Shown in pieces: positions 36,706-45,967 of a DNA stretch of 64,000 bases. How positions within the stretch are numbered: position 1 is the stretch's first letter; each line of letters begins with the position of its first letter. A model generated the notes under the pieces. It had not been told where the DNA came from and did no database searches. It saw only the letters and a program-made list of their open reading frames with translations. The DNA is from Argentina anserina. Lineage: Eukaryota; Streptophyta; Magnoliopsida; Rosales; Rosaceae. The translations under genes were made by a program, and so were the position numbers. Location: the NCBI RefSeq assembly GCF_933775445.1, contig NC_065876.1, positions 21,700,001 to 21,764,000 of the forward strand, read 5' to 3'.

Positions 36706-37367
36706 TGTTGGAGAATGCGGAAGATTGAACTGTAGAATGAAAATCGAAATAACTCACAATCACAAGCGGAAAGTAAAATTAATAGAGAACACCGGGATTT
36801 AACTTGGTTCAGCAAAGTGAATACGTCCATGAGTATCAACAATAAAGAACCTCCACTATATGAAGAAAGGTTACACCGAGAGAAACACTACTTCAAGACT
36901 CACACTTGAAGAGATACACTCTCACACACTTTATTTTACTACACACACAAAACTCTATACTTAGAGTTTTCTCTCTATCTCTCATTATTGATCACACAGA
37001 AGATGAACTCTCCCTTATTGTTCTTCTACGTTTATTGCATCATTTCTCATGTCTTTATATAGACAAACATCTTTGTGCAATTCATGCATTTGCATGTAAC
37101 ATGCATGGAATCAAAGTCAATCTTCTTCCTTGATTCATGCTTAATGTTGGCAAGCTTATCAATGCATTCTTCTTTTTTGTCAAATAAATCAGCAACCTAC
37201 CACCCAAAGGTTGTAGCTTTATTTCTTACCTTCAATAAAGGCTGCTCCAAGTTTCAACAAAATCACCTTCATCAATTAATGGATCACCAAAGTAATGTGT
37301 GCTTGATTTACTCATGTGAACATCACATAGTTTTCTCACCTCCATTAAAGAGGGACTGACCCTATCA
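36706..37367 (-). repeat. 5' LTR of the nested Copia element
   Basis: 662 bp, TGTTGGAGAATGCGG to CCCTATCA, partner of 20,587-21,249. Confidence 0.9.
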
Positions 37368-38495
37368 GTTTGGGCCCCTGAAAAGCGAGGCTCCTACTCG
37401 GTGAAATCGGCATAATGGATTGCTAGACAATAGGTCCTTGCTAATGTGCTTGCTTCAACATCTCAAGGTGATCCATATAAACTTCTCTAGAGAAAGATTT
37501 GGAATGCAAAAATTCTCGGCAAGGTGAAAATATGCAATTGGAGAGCAGTCCAGAATCTGTTAGCTTCTCGTGAGAAGCTTGTTTCGAAAGGGTATCAGGG
37601 GGAGATGCACTGCCTCGTCTGTAATCATCGCACTAAGAGTACTTTGCATCTTATGTGTACGTGTCCTTTTGCTAAACAAGTTCTGTTCCTTGCTGGTTTT
37701 CATATCCTTTACCAAGATGGTATGTGGTTCAAAGATCGGTTGCTTATGGAGGCACAACAACTGGAGAATGAAGCTTTTGCTAAGCTGCTTGTGCTATTGT
37801 GGAGTCTATGGAGGCATCGAAAATAATTTGTTATGGCGAAACAAACCCAAAAATGCTCAAGAAACTGTGTTGGAAGCAGTAGCTTGGTTTGAGGAGTATT
37901 AGAAAGCTAATATGACTTCTCGGGTAACTCGTGTCTCTAGTCCTAAAAGATGGCAAGCACCTGCAGGAGACCATAGCTTCAAATTGAATGTAGATGTTGC
38001 TTTCCTTCCGGAGCAGACAAGAGGAGGAATTGGGGGTGTGATTAGGGATACAAGATGTCAATGTGTGGCTGCGTTTGCTAAACCGATAGAGTTTACTTCA
38101 TCGGCAAAGCAATGTGAACTGGTTGCTATACGGGCCAGTATGGATATTCTCCAATCCCTAATCCTTCAACATGTTCTTGTTGAAAGTGATTCACTAGAAG
38201 CGACTGCTGAAGCCAGAGTCGGTAATTTTGACTTACTTGCTAATGGAGGCATAATTAGAGATATCCAAGATACCTGGACTTGTCTAACTGCTGTTGAGCT
38301 TCAGCATTGTTCTCGAAATTACAACTCGGTTGCTCATAGGCTTGCCGCAATAGGTTTCGATTCAGTATATGCTACTATATGACTTGACCATGCTCCAAGT
38401 ACAATTCTTGATGTACTTGATTCTGATTGTAACCATCTTCGTTCAGTTTTAATGCAATTTCTCCCCTTTCAAAAAAAATTGTATTTGGAAAATAA
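37368..38495 (+). pseudogene. LINE 3' segment: zinc-finger region and RNase H
   Basis: Resumes the LINE at WAPEKRGSYSVKSA after the Copia element. Then CLVCNHRTKSTLHLMCTCPF (zf-RVT type) and, at 37,912-38,382, an open RNase H frame: FKLNVDVAFL, GGIGGVIRDTRCQCV, CELVAIRASMDI, VLVESDSLEAT, NSVAHRLAAIGF. An in-frame TAG (37,900-37,902) separates the two. After the stop comes a T-rich tail and an A run near 38,470, close to the LINE 3' end. Confidence 0.9.
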
Positions 38496-38545
38496 TCATC
38501 TTTTAATATCCATTTCCTATTTTGTAATGTTTTGGAATACAAAGA

Positions 38546-38780
38546 TGTAACAAGTCTAAATAATATGTTTGGATTGGGCCTCCTTGTAACGGGTCATTGG
38601 ACTTGGGTAGTCTTATAGACGGGTCTTTAGAGTTTTACCTTTTACTATATAAGGCAATCAAGTTTCTTTGTAATGGATTGAAGAATATTGCAATTTAGTT
38701 CATTTAGTTTATCTTAGGTTTCTTTTCATTTCTTTTTTTTGTTATGACTTTTCACGGTAATGAATCTCAGGATCGTTACA
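38546..38780 (+). repeat. 5' LTR of the pol-less element
   Basis: 235 bp, with a TATA box (TATATAAGG, 38,646-38,654). It differs from the 3' LTR at about 14 sites counted by eye. The ATG of the first open frame (38,744) lies inside it. Confidence 0.93.
38646..38654 (+). promoter_or_regulatory. TATA box of the pol-less element
   Basis: TATATAAGG, about 100 bp into the LTR and preserved at 45,037-45,045 in the 3' LTR. Its position suits an LTR promoter. Confidence 0.55.
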
Positions 38781-39640
38781 AGTGGTATCAGAGCCCACAT
38801 CTGGGCATATGTCCGTCGGGGTATGGCGGTGGTATCTACGGCGGGTACTACAATCACTATTCTTCTTACCCACCTCATACATCGTTCAATTTCACTCAAC
38901 CGAACCCATACCCACCATCGCATCACCACCAATCTGCTCAACCAAACCCTTACTCACCACCACAATACTACAATTCTACAACCCTCATAAATGGCCGCCT
39001 AATGTCTCAGCAATTTCCATCTTCTCACCCTCACGCACAGGCGCGGCAACCACCAGCTTACTCGCAATCCATTTATCAGTACTCGCACCCTCTGGGCTAC
39101 TATCAGCCACCTCCACCACAGCAAAATAGCGTCACAATGGTTGTCAATGGTCACTTGTTGCCAAACCAATTTCCTGGTGCTTCTCAGACTCACGCACAAT
39201 TCAGCCCTACACCATACCACTCACCTCCGCTTAACCCAAATCTCGAGGTTCCTCTCCCGATGATTTCTCAAAGCCAGTCACATGAATCATCAAGCGCCAG
39301 CGTTCATTCTCAATTGATTCCCACAAAAGCCATGGCCACACAAGCTATTTCTCATTCTGCTCCGTCACCTCTAGCGTGTGAGCAACCACAAACAATTCCT
39401 CTCGAGAATGGTTGGGTATTTAATTGGGAGAACCCAGAATCTATGGCCCAGCAGAAAGGAAGTGGGAAACTTGTGTCATCACAACAGCAAGGTGCCTATC
39501 AACTTTCACACAAAGAGCCGATAGATGCTAAGATTTGGAGCTGCGGGAATCTTTGAAGAGATCCACAGAGGCCTTCCTCTCTGAGTTCAAAGAGCAGATG
39601 CGGTTGTTAAGGGGTTCAAAGTCGAGTTGATAATCTGCAG
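38744..39640 (+). CDS. Pro/Gln/Tyr-rich protein with coiled-coil tail (element ORF, first part)
   Basis: Open from an ATG inside the 5' LTR (MTFHGNESQDRYKW) to 39,556, 270 residues. Rich in Pro, Gln, Tyr, Ser and His with repeated QPNPYPPS/QPNPYSPP and two NGxLxxxQFP segments (residues about 85 and 131). After IDAKIW the frame is one base short (near 39,536). In the next frame it continues ELRESLKRSTEAF and LSEFKEQMRLL, an amphipathic segment, then VDNLQKSASTVVPSES after another shift. The ancestral protein was probably one long frame running into the 39,656 ORF. No known domain recognised; a gag-like role is only a guess from its position. Confidence 0.55.
38783..38797 (+). other. Primer-binding site of the pol-less element
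   Basis: TGGTATCAGAGCCCA, two bases after the 5' LTR; initiator tRNA-Met type. Confidence 0.9.
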
Positions 39641-39655
39641 AAATCTGCCTCTACG

Positions 39656-41254
39656 GTGGTGCCGTCCGAATCTATTTCAGCTGCAACTGAGGCTTTGCCA
39701 TCACTTTCTCCTGTTGATAATGGTAATATTTGTAAACCCCATGTGGATAGTTGCTTGAATATGCATCATGTTGCAGGTTGTGTGTTTGGTATTGATAAGA
39801 GAGAATATAATGAAAGGATGTGGGTGAATAGTGGGAATGGTAGAGAGTATAATGAGCTTGAGCTTGAGCGTGTTGTTCTTAAGCAAGATATTCAGATACC
39901 AAATTCTGGTAAACAAGGGAGGGAACCTGATGAACTTTACCTGTTTGACAAAATGCCCAAGTCAAATGGACTGTGTAATGCAAGTAGTGGCAAGGGTTTA
40001 ATTCCGGCCTCCGATGGTAAGCCACAATCGAGAGGGCTATTCCAAGCCGTAAGGTTCAAGAAGAATGGACTGTCCAAATCTTTTGTTAAGAGCATTCTTG
40101 ACAAAGGAGGAGGACTTGCTACTTGTTGTGAAATAATGGATGCTATTCAAGACCATGCTCTCAACCTATTTGATAAAATGCCAAAGTCAGATGGCTTGTA
40201 TGATGCAGGGAGGATCAATTCTTCTCTTACAAGTATTCATGACAAAGAGGATAAAAGTGAAGAATGGAATGTTGATTATTACTCAGATGAAGAGATAGCA
40301 ACCCTAATTTCTTGGAGTTATAGTGATAATTCTGAAAGAGTTGATGGGACAATTGTGACAGGCTCAGATGATGATGTGGTTACTCATGAAGGAGGGAGTG
40401 TAAAAAAGATATTCAATTCTAGTGCATCGGTAGCTCTGTCAAAAGCAGCAACAGGTACATGTTCTCTGGTGAATGACTCTATAACATTGTTTTCAAGACT
40501 TGAGTATTACTTTGAGAGTTCAAAGAAGGTTAAACAGTTTGTACTGCAGCTATGCTTCTTTGGGTTTGATCAGAAGGTTTGTGATAAAGGTGGTGGCAAC
40601 CCTCTCTTCACACATGAATATTCTATCATGTATAAAGAGCTTGTAGGTACAAGGCGTTTGGTACTTCTTCCCAACTTCACATATGCAATTGGGTGCTCAG
40701 AGACAATTACTGACTCTATGAAGTCAAATGAAAAGTTTGTACGGTTTGTTTTGTGTACCCTGGATGCAGTGCAATATGTTTTGTGTACTCTAGATGCACC
40801 TTACACAATTCAAAAGTTGGAACTCAAACTCAACTATCAGAATGTCCTTCAGGTGTTCTCATCATGTGTTAGTGTGTTTGTGACGGGAGAAGCATTTACG
40901 AGCTTGGAGTTGTTGCAAAATGAGAATAAGATTGATCAAGTATATGGCAAGGCTATTGAGTGGATTCTATCAAGTGGCATGAGAGTCCGTTATAAGAGCA
41001 CATCATTCTCATATGGGGATTTATCTGAACTTGTGGCAACTGAGTACTTCTCTTGCTCAATGAGGCCAACTTTTACCAGAGAACTTATTCTATACACAAT
41101 TCAAAAGTTGGAACTCAAACTCAACTATCAGAATGTCCTTCAGGTGTTCTCATCATGTGTTAGTGTGTTTGTGACGGGAGAAGCATTTACGAGCTTGGAG
41201 TTGTTGCAAAATGAGAAAATGGACTGTGTAATGCAAGTAGTGGCAAGGGTTTAA
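39656..41254 (+). CDS. Unknown repeat-containing protein (element ORF, unit 1)
   Basis: 532 codons. N-terminal part with two related words, LFDKMPKSNGLCNA and LFDKMPKSDGLYDA, an acidic stretch (NVDYYSDEEIATLISWSYSD), then FDQKVCDKGGGNPLFTHEY and RRLVLLPNFTYAIGCSETI. A short internal duplication gives FVLCTLDA then YVLCTLDA. Next is a 97-residue segment (YTIQKLELKLNYQNVLQVF... to RPTFTRELIL) that begins to repeat. It ends at MDCVMQVVARV because the next tandem unit is entered in a different frame. No domain recognised. Confidence 0.5.
   Translation: MVPSESISAATEALPSLSPVDNGNICKPHVDSCLNMHHVAGCVFGIDKREYNERMWVNSGNGREYNELELERVVLKQDIQIPNSGKQGREPDELYLFDKMPKSNGLCNASSGKGLIPASDGKPQSRGLFQAVRFKKNGLSKSFVKSILDKGGGLATCCEIMDAIQDHALNLFDKMPKSDGLYDAGRINSSLTSIHDKEDKSEEWNVDYYSDEEIATLISWSYSDNSERVDGTIVTGSDDDVVTHEGGSVKKIFNSSASVALSKAATGTCSLVNDSITLFSRLEYYFESSKKVKQFVLQLCFFGFDQKVCDKGGGNPLFTHEYSIMYKELVGTRRLVLLPNFTYAIGCSETITDSMKSNEKFVRFVLCTLDAVQYVLCTLDAPYTIQKLELKLNYQNVLQVFSSCVSVFVTGEAFTSLELLQNENKIDQVYGKAIEWILSSGMRVRYKSTSFSYGDLSELVATEYFSCSMRPTFTRELILYTIQKLELKLNYQNVLQVFSSCVSVFVTGEAFTSLELLQNEKMDCVMQVVARV
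40803..41093 (+). repeat. 291-bp in-frame repeat, first copy (unit 1)
   Basis: 291 bp (97 codons) repeated directly from 41,094. In units 1 and 2 the second copy is cut after about 123 bp by the unit junction. In unit 3 both copies are complete (43,309-43,599 and 43,600-43,890). The 291-bp duplication therefore came before the 1253-bp amplification. Confidence 0.85.
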
Positions 41255-41388
41255 TTCCGGCCTCCGATGGTAAGCCACAATCGAGAGGGCTATTCCAAGC
41301 CGTAAGGTTCAAGAAGAATGGACTGTCCAAATCTTTTGTTAAGAGCATTCTTGACAAAGGAGGAGGACTTGCTACTTGTTGTGAAATA

Positions 41389-42507
41389 ATGGATGCTATT
41401 CAAGACCATGCTCTCAACCTATTTGATAAAATGCCAAAGTCAGATGGCTTGTATGATGCAGGGAGGATCAATTCTTCTCTTACAAGTATTCATGACAAAG
41501 AGGATAAAAGTGAAGAATGGAATGTTGATTATTACTCAGATGAAGAGATAGCAACCCTAATTTCTTGGAGTTATAGTGATAATTCTGAAAGAGTTGATGG
41601 GACAATTGTGACAGGCTCAGATGATGATGTGGTTACTCATGAAGGAGGGAGTGTAAAAAAGATATTCAATTCTAGTGCATCGGTAGCTCTGTCAAAAGCA
41701 GCAACAGGTACATGTTCTCTGGTGAATGACTCTATAACATTGTTTTCAAGACTTGAGTATTACTTTGAGAGTTCAAAGAAGGTTAAACAGTTTGTACTGC
41801 AGCTATGCTTCTTTGGGTTTGATCAGAAGGTTTGTGATAAAGGTGGTGGCAACCCTCTCTTCACACATGAATATTCTATCATGTATAAAGAGCTTGTAGG
41901 TACAAGGCGTTTGGTACTTCTTCCCAACTTCACATATGCAATTGGGTGCTCAGAGACAATTACTGACTCTATGAAGTCAAATGAAAAGTTTGTACGGTTT
42001 GTTTTGTGTACCCTGGATGCAGTGCAATATGTTTTGTGTACTCTAGATGCACCTTACACAATTCAAAAGTTGGAACTCAAACTCAACTATCAGAATGTCC
42101 TTCAGGTGTTCTCATCATGTGTTAGTGTGTTTGTGACGGGAGAAGCATTTACGAGCTTGGAGTTGTTGCAAAATGAGAATAAGATTGATCAAGTATATGG
42201 CAAGGCTATTGAGTGGATTCTATCAAGTGGCATGAGAGTCCGTTATAAGAGCACATCATTCTCATATGGGGATTTATCTGAACTTGTGGCAACTGAGTAC
42301 TTCTCTTGCTCAATGAGGCCAACTTTTACCAGAGAACTTATTCTATACACAATTCAAAAGTTGGAACTCAAACTCAACTATCAGAATGTCCTTCAGGTGT
42401 TCTCATCATGTGTTAGTGTGTTTGTGACGGGAGAAGCATTTACGAGCTTGGAGTTGTTGCAAAATGAGAAAATGGACTGTGTAATGCAAGTAGTGGCAAG
42501 GGTTTAA
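41389..42507 (+). CDS. Unknown repeat-containing protein, unit 2 copy
   Basis: 372 codons, identical to residues 161-532 of the unit 1 frame, reopened at an internal ATG (MDAIQDHALNLF). It ends with the same MDCVMQVVARV at the next junction. Probably a by-product of the tandem array and not a separate gene. Confidence 0.3.
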   Translation: MDAIQDHALNLFDKMPKSDGLYDAGRINSSLTSIHDKEDKSEEWNVDYYSDEEIATLISWSYSDNSERVDGTIVTGSDDDVVTHEGGSVKKIFNSSASVALSKAATGTCSLVNDSITLFSRLEYYFESSKKVKQFVLQLCFFGFDQKVCDKGGGNPLFTHEYSIMYKELVGTRRLVLLPNFTYAIGCSETITDSMKSNEKFVRFVLCTLDAVQYVLCTLDAPYTIQKLELKLNYQNVLQVFSSCVSVFVTGEAFTSLELLQNENKIDQVYGKAIEWILSSGMRVRYKSTSFSYGDLSELVATEYFSCSMRPTFTRELILYTIQKLELKLNYQNVLQVFSSCVSVFVTGEAFTSLELLQNEKMDCVMQVVARV

Positions 42508-42641
42508 TTCCGGCCTCCGATGGTAAGCCACAATCGAGAGGGCTATTCCAAGCCGTAAGGTTCAAGAAGAATGGACTGTCCAAATCTTTTGTTAAGAGCA
42601 TTCTTGACAAAGGAGGAGGACTTGCTACTTGTTGTGAAATA

Positions 42642-44255
42642 ATGGATGCTATTCAAGACCATGCTCTCAACCTATTTGATAAAATGCCAAAGTCAGATGG
42701 CTTGTATGATGCAGGGAGGATCAATTCTTCTCTTACAAGTATTCATGACAAAGAGGATAAAAGTGAAGAATGGAATGTTGATTATTACTCAGATGAAGAG
42801 ATAGCAACCCTAATTTCTTGGAGTTATAGTGATAATTCTGAAAGAGTTGATGGGACAATTGTGACAGGCTCAGATGATGATGTGGTTACTCATGAAGGAG
42901 GGAGTGTAAAAAAGATATTCAATTCTAGTGCATCGGTAGCTCTGTCAAAAGCAGCAACAGGTACATGTTCTCTGGTGAATGACTCTATAACATTGTTTTC
43001 AAGACTTGAGTATTACTTTGAGAGTTCAAAGAAGGTTAAACAGTTTGTACTGCAGCTATGCTTCTTTGGGTTTGATCAGAAGGTTTGTGATAAAGGTGGT
43101 GGCAACCCTCTCTTCACACATGAATATTCTATCATGTATAAAGAGCTTGTAGGTACAAGGCGTTTGGTACTTCTTCCCAACTTCACATATGCAATTGGGT
43201 GCTCAGAGACAATTACTGACTCTATGAAGTCAAATGAAAAGTTTGTACGGTTTGTTTTGTGTACCCTGGATGCAGTGCAATATGTTTTGTGTACTCTAGA
43301 TGCACCTTACACAATTCAAAAGTTGGAACTCAAACTCAACTATCAGAATGTCCTTCAGGTGTTCTCATCATGTGTTAGTGTGTTTGTGACGGGAGAAGCA
43401 TTTACGAGCTTGGAGTTGTTGCAAAATGAGAATAAGATTGATCAAGTATATGGCAAGGCTATTGAGTGGATTCTATCAAGTGGCATGAGAGTCCGTTATA
43501 AGAGCACATCATTCTCATATGGGGATTTATCTGAACTTGTGGCAACTGAGTACTTCTCTTGCTCAATGAGGCCAACTTTTACCAGAGAACTTATTCTATA
43601 CACAATTCAAAAGTTGGAACTCAAACTCAACTATCAGAATGTCCTTCAGGTGTTCTCATCATGTGTTAGTGTGTTTGTGACGGGAGAAGCATTTACGAGC
43701 TTGGAGTTGTTGCAAAATGAGAATAAGATTGATCAAGTATATGGCAAGGCTATTGAGTGGATTCTATCAAGTGGCATGAGAGTCCGTTATAAGAGCACAT
43801 CATTCTCATATGGGGATTTATCTGAACTTGTGGCAACTGAGTACTTCTCTTGCTCAATGAGGCCAACTTTTACCAGAGAACTTATTCTATATGGTTACAG
43901 ATCTTCAGTTCTGATGTATAAACTTGTGCATAAGAGGGCCGAAGTCAGCGTACTTCTTGGAGCATATACGAGAGACTTTAATTTCAATGACAACAGCTGT
44001 GATCAAAGAAAATTTACAGTGCATCATTCTGAGAGATCTGTGATGCAACATCTGAGATTGCAAAAGAAACTATCATGCATCAGTGATACTTTTTTTATTG
44101 GTGATGATCGCTATGTCCCTGCTTTACTATTTGGATTTCACATTAGCAATAATCTTGTTATTGGAAGCTTGAATCTCCATGGCCACGAGTATACCATCAT
44201 TACTATATTGGGAACAGAAAAAAAGTATGAGGATTATTGGTGTTCAACTTTGTAG
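42642..44255 (+). CDS. Unknown repeat-containing protein, unit 3 and native C-terminus
   Basis: 537 codons. It repeats the unit sequence, contains two full copies of the 97-residue segment, then runs into single-copy sequence: YRSSVLMYKLVHKRAEVSVL, DDRYVPALLFGFHISNN and HGHEYTIITILGTEKK. This is the native right-hand part of the element protein. No domain recognised. Confidence 0.45.
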   Translation: MDAIQDHALNLFDKMPKSDGLYDAGRINSSLTSIHDKEDKSEEWNVDYYSDEEIATLISWSYSDNSERVDGTIVTGSDDDVVTHEGGSVKKIFNSSASVALSKAATGTCSLVNDSITLFSRLEYYFESSKKVKQFVLQLCFFGFDQKVCDKGGGNPLFTHEYSIMYKELVGTRRLVLLPNFTYAIGCSETITDSMKSNEKFVRFVLCTLDAVQYVLCTLDAPYTIQKLELKLNYQNVLQVFSSCVSVFVTGEAFTSLELLQNENKIDQVYGKAIEWILSSGMRVRYKSTSFSYGDLSELVATEYFSCSMRPTFTRELILYTIQKLELKLNYQNVLQVFSSCVSVFVTGEAFTSLELLQNENKIDQVYGKAIEWILSSGMRVRYKSTSFSYGDLSELVATEYFSCSMRPTFTRELILYGYRSSVLMYKLVHKRAEVSVLLGAYTRDFNFNDNSCDQRKFTVHHSERSVMQHLRLQKKLSCISDTFFIGDDRYVPALLFGFHISNNLVIGSLNLHGHEYTIITILGTEKKYEDYWCSTL

Positions 44256-44901
44256 TAGTCATCAGCCTTTATCATTCATTGAATTGGGAGTTGAGGGAGC
44301 ATGGCTGTACTTACAAATATTTGTCCCCAATTTTATCCTAGAGCTTACAAATGGATATTGGCAGCTTCACTTGCTCTTATCTTATGTTATTATGCTTGAA
44401 TTGGGAGAACCATTTACAACTTGGGAGTTACTACATACAAGGGGTGGATACAGTGAAAGAGAAAGTCATGGAGTTCTTACAAAAACCAAGGAAATATGTG
44501 TTGAACATCTTTTGTTTCTTAATATCATTTTCCTGGTCTTTGGTTCCTCTACTTCGGCAGATGACACTCACTTCTGTTCTCATGACCTCGGTGATGATAG
44601 TCATGCGGCTCTTCATGGTAGTGATACCACTATTTGTGGATTGTTGGACACAAGTGCTACTGCATTTGGTATGGCTTTCCAACCAATACACATAGTTGAT
44701 TATTCTCTTGGTACTTCATTTATGCTGTTACTCCTTAGTGCTCTGTTCATGTCAGTCAGAAACTTGAATGAAGTTATTGCTACAGCTTTTGCTCAGTTGA
44801 TATTAAGGTTTACAGGGACAACAATGATCATGGGCCAACTGGTTTCAGGCGACGTCTCATATGAGAGCTTGGAAAGTGTCCAAATTTCGACCCAAATGTG
44901 A
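44179..44901 (+). CDS. Unknown, two hydrophobic segments (element 3' ORF)
   Basis: 240 codons overlapping the previous frame. Hydrophobic stretches LFLNIIFLVFG and FMLLLLSALFMSV could be membrane-spanning. GEPFTTWELL near 44,402 is a diverged echo of GEAFTSLELL from the 97-residue repeat. An alternative frame at 44,868-44,930 ends DPNVKLEDKFLLRG just before the polypurine tract, so the true C-terminus may be in that frame. Confidence 0.35.
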   Translation: MATSIPSLLYWEQKKSMRIIGVQLCSSHQPLSFIELGVEGAWLYLQIFVPNFILELTNGYWQLHLLLSYVIMLELGEPFTTWELLHTRGGYSERESHGVLTKTKEICVEHLLFLNIIFLVFGSSTSADDTHFCSHDLGDDSHAALHGSDTTICGLLDTSATAFGMAFQPIHIVDYSLGTSFMLLLLSALFMSVRNLNEVIATAFAQLILRFTGTTMIMGQLVSGDVSYESLESVQISTQM

Positions 44902-44936
44902 AACTTGAGGACAAGTTTCTGTTAAGAGGGTAGTAA

Positions 44937-45171
44937 TGTAACGAGTCTAAATAATATGCTTGGGTTGGGCCTCCTTGTAACGGGTCATTGGACTTGGGTA
45001 GTCTTTTAGACGGGTCTTTAGGGTTTTGCCTTTTACTATATAAGGCAATCAAGTTTTTTTGTAATGGATTGAAGAATATTGTAATTTAGTTCATTTAGTT
45101 TATCTTAGTTTTCTTTTCATTTCTTGTTTTCGTTATGGCTTTCCACGGTAATGAATTTCAGGATCGTTACA
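44937..45171 (+). repeat. 3' LTR of the pol-less element
   Basis: 235 bp, TGTAACGAGTC to GATCGTTACA, followed by AAAGA. It keeps the TATA box and an ATG (45,135) opening the same MxFHGNExQDRYK start. Confidence 0.93.
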
Positions 45172-45967
45172 AAAGAGGAGAAAAAGAAGTGGGTATTCAG
45201 GTAAATTTATACTTAGAGCACCGAGAACAATAGAGTAAAATGCCACTATGCCAGATAGAAAGATGGGTATTCATAGTGGTACACTGCCGCCTCCAAAGTT
45301 CAAAAAACCCGAAATTCCACCTTGTCTTGGTCAGTTCGTTGAATCAGGTGATAAACGGTCCCTTGCTCCTGTGTTTGCTTTGATTGTTTTTTCTCTTTCA
45401 ATCGTTGATTTCGTTCATTAGTGCAAGATTGATTGTTACCCAGATCTGATTTGAATTATTTTTTTCCTTAAAGATCTCATTGTGATCGACTCCTAGTTTC
45501 AGTCATGATGAAAAATGTTCTAATATGATTTACTCCATTATCCGTTTATAAATTTCTCCTTTCAAAACTAGATTTCATAATCCTCGTAAAAGAAGGCTTC
45601 TGTTCCTAGTTTTATTTAGAATCAGGCTACTTAGCTAGCTGTGTAATATATAATATGAAGTGACACAGTTTTTTATTGATCACATTGTTTGAATCTCCGG
45701 TTTGTGAATTTCACTACTTGAAGAATGTTGTCAACGATTCCGGTGAAGCGATACTATTTTACTAGTGTTACAAAGAGATGAAATTGAACCAAGGCCGGGA
45801 CAAGAGAACAGGGTTATGGTCGATTCCAACTCCTCAGAAGGAGCACCGTTTGCTTTGATGATCGGAGGCTCCAGCCGTTCGACGTCACTGAACAACCACG
45901 GACTGCAAGCCTGACTAACATTCCTTTCTCAAATGATTACCTTAAACCAAATTTTTTGGAACTCATA
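45172..45967. other. Unassigned spacer
   Basis: About 800 bp between the pol-less element and WAT1-like copy 2. A short open frame at 45,814-45,912 (VDSNSSEGAPFALMIGGSSR) has no known family. No repeat border or RNA gene seen. Confidence 0.45.

Larger units (their letters stand above)
20587..37367 (-). mobile_element. Copia LTR retrotransposon (Tnt1-like) inserted in the LINE
   Basis: LTRs at 20,587-21,249 and 36,706-37,367 in the same orientation, flanked by GTTTC (20,582-20,586) and GTTTG (37,368-37,372). The LINE reads through the junction as EKLV-WAPEKRGSYSVKSA once the element is removed, so this is an insertion. The internal order on the minus strand is gag, protease, integrase, reverse transcriptase, RNase H, which defines Copia. 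All domains are decayed. A Ty3 element splits it between integrase and reverse transcriptase. The LTRs differ at many sites, so the insertion is old. Confidence 0.93.
39965..43723 (+). repeat. Three exact tandem copies of a 1253-bp unit
   Basis: Landmark GGACTGTGTAATGCAAG occurs at 39,968, 41,221 and 42,474, both spacings exactly 1253 bp. Units run from about 39,965, 41,218 and 42,471. I saw no difference between copies, and their translations are identical. The break joins an AAATGGACTG start to a GAGAA end with at most a few shared bases. 1253 is not a multiple of three, so each unit is read in a new frame. Confidence 0.9.
38546..45171 (+). mobile_element. LTR element without recognisable pol; carries novel ORFs
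   Basis: Bounded by 235-bp LTRs (38,546-38,780 and 44,937-45,171; TGTAAC...GTTACA) and a perfect AAAGA target duplication (38,541-38,545 and 45,172-45,176). A primer-binding site follows the 5' LTR and a purine-rich GTTAAGAGGG precedes the 3' LTR. The 6.2-kb interior has no protease, integrase, reverse transcriptase or RNase H. It contains a Pro/Gln/Tyr-rich frame, a coiled-coil-like segment and a tandemly amplified unfamiliar coding region. A short end frame reading DPNVKLEDKFLLRG just before the 3' LTR recalls the C-terminal tail of some plant LTR polyproteins, as I remember them. Probably a non-autonomous element (LARD type) moved in trans. Confidence 0.9.

Noticed and set aside
41389..42507. 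A separate gene identical to its neighbours
   Set aside because: It is the second unit of the tandem array reopened at an internal Met, most likely not an independent gene.
44351..44695. A second frame with hydrophobic stretches in the pol-less element
   Set aside because: It overlaps the longer 44,179-44,901 frame and is probably its shadow.
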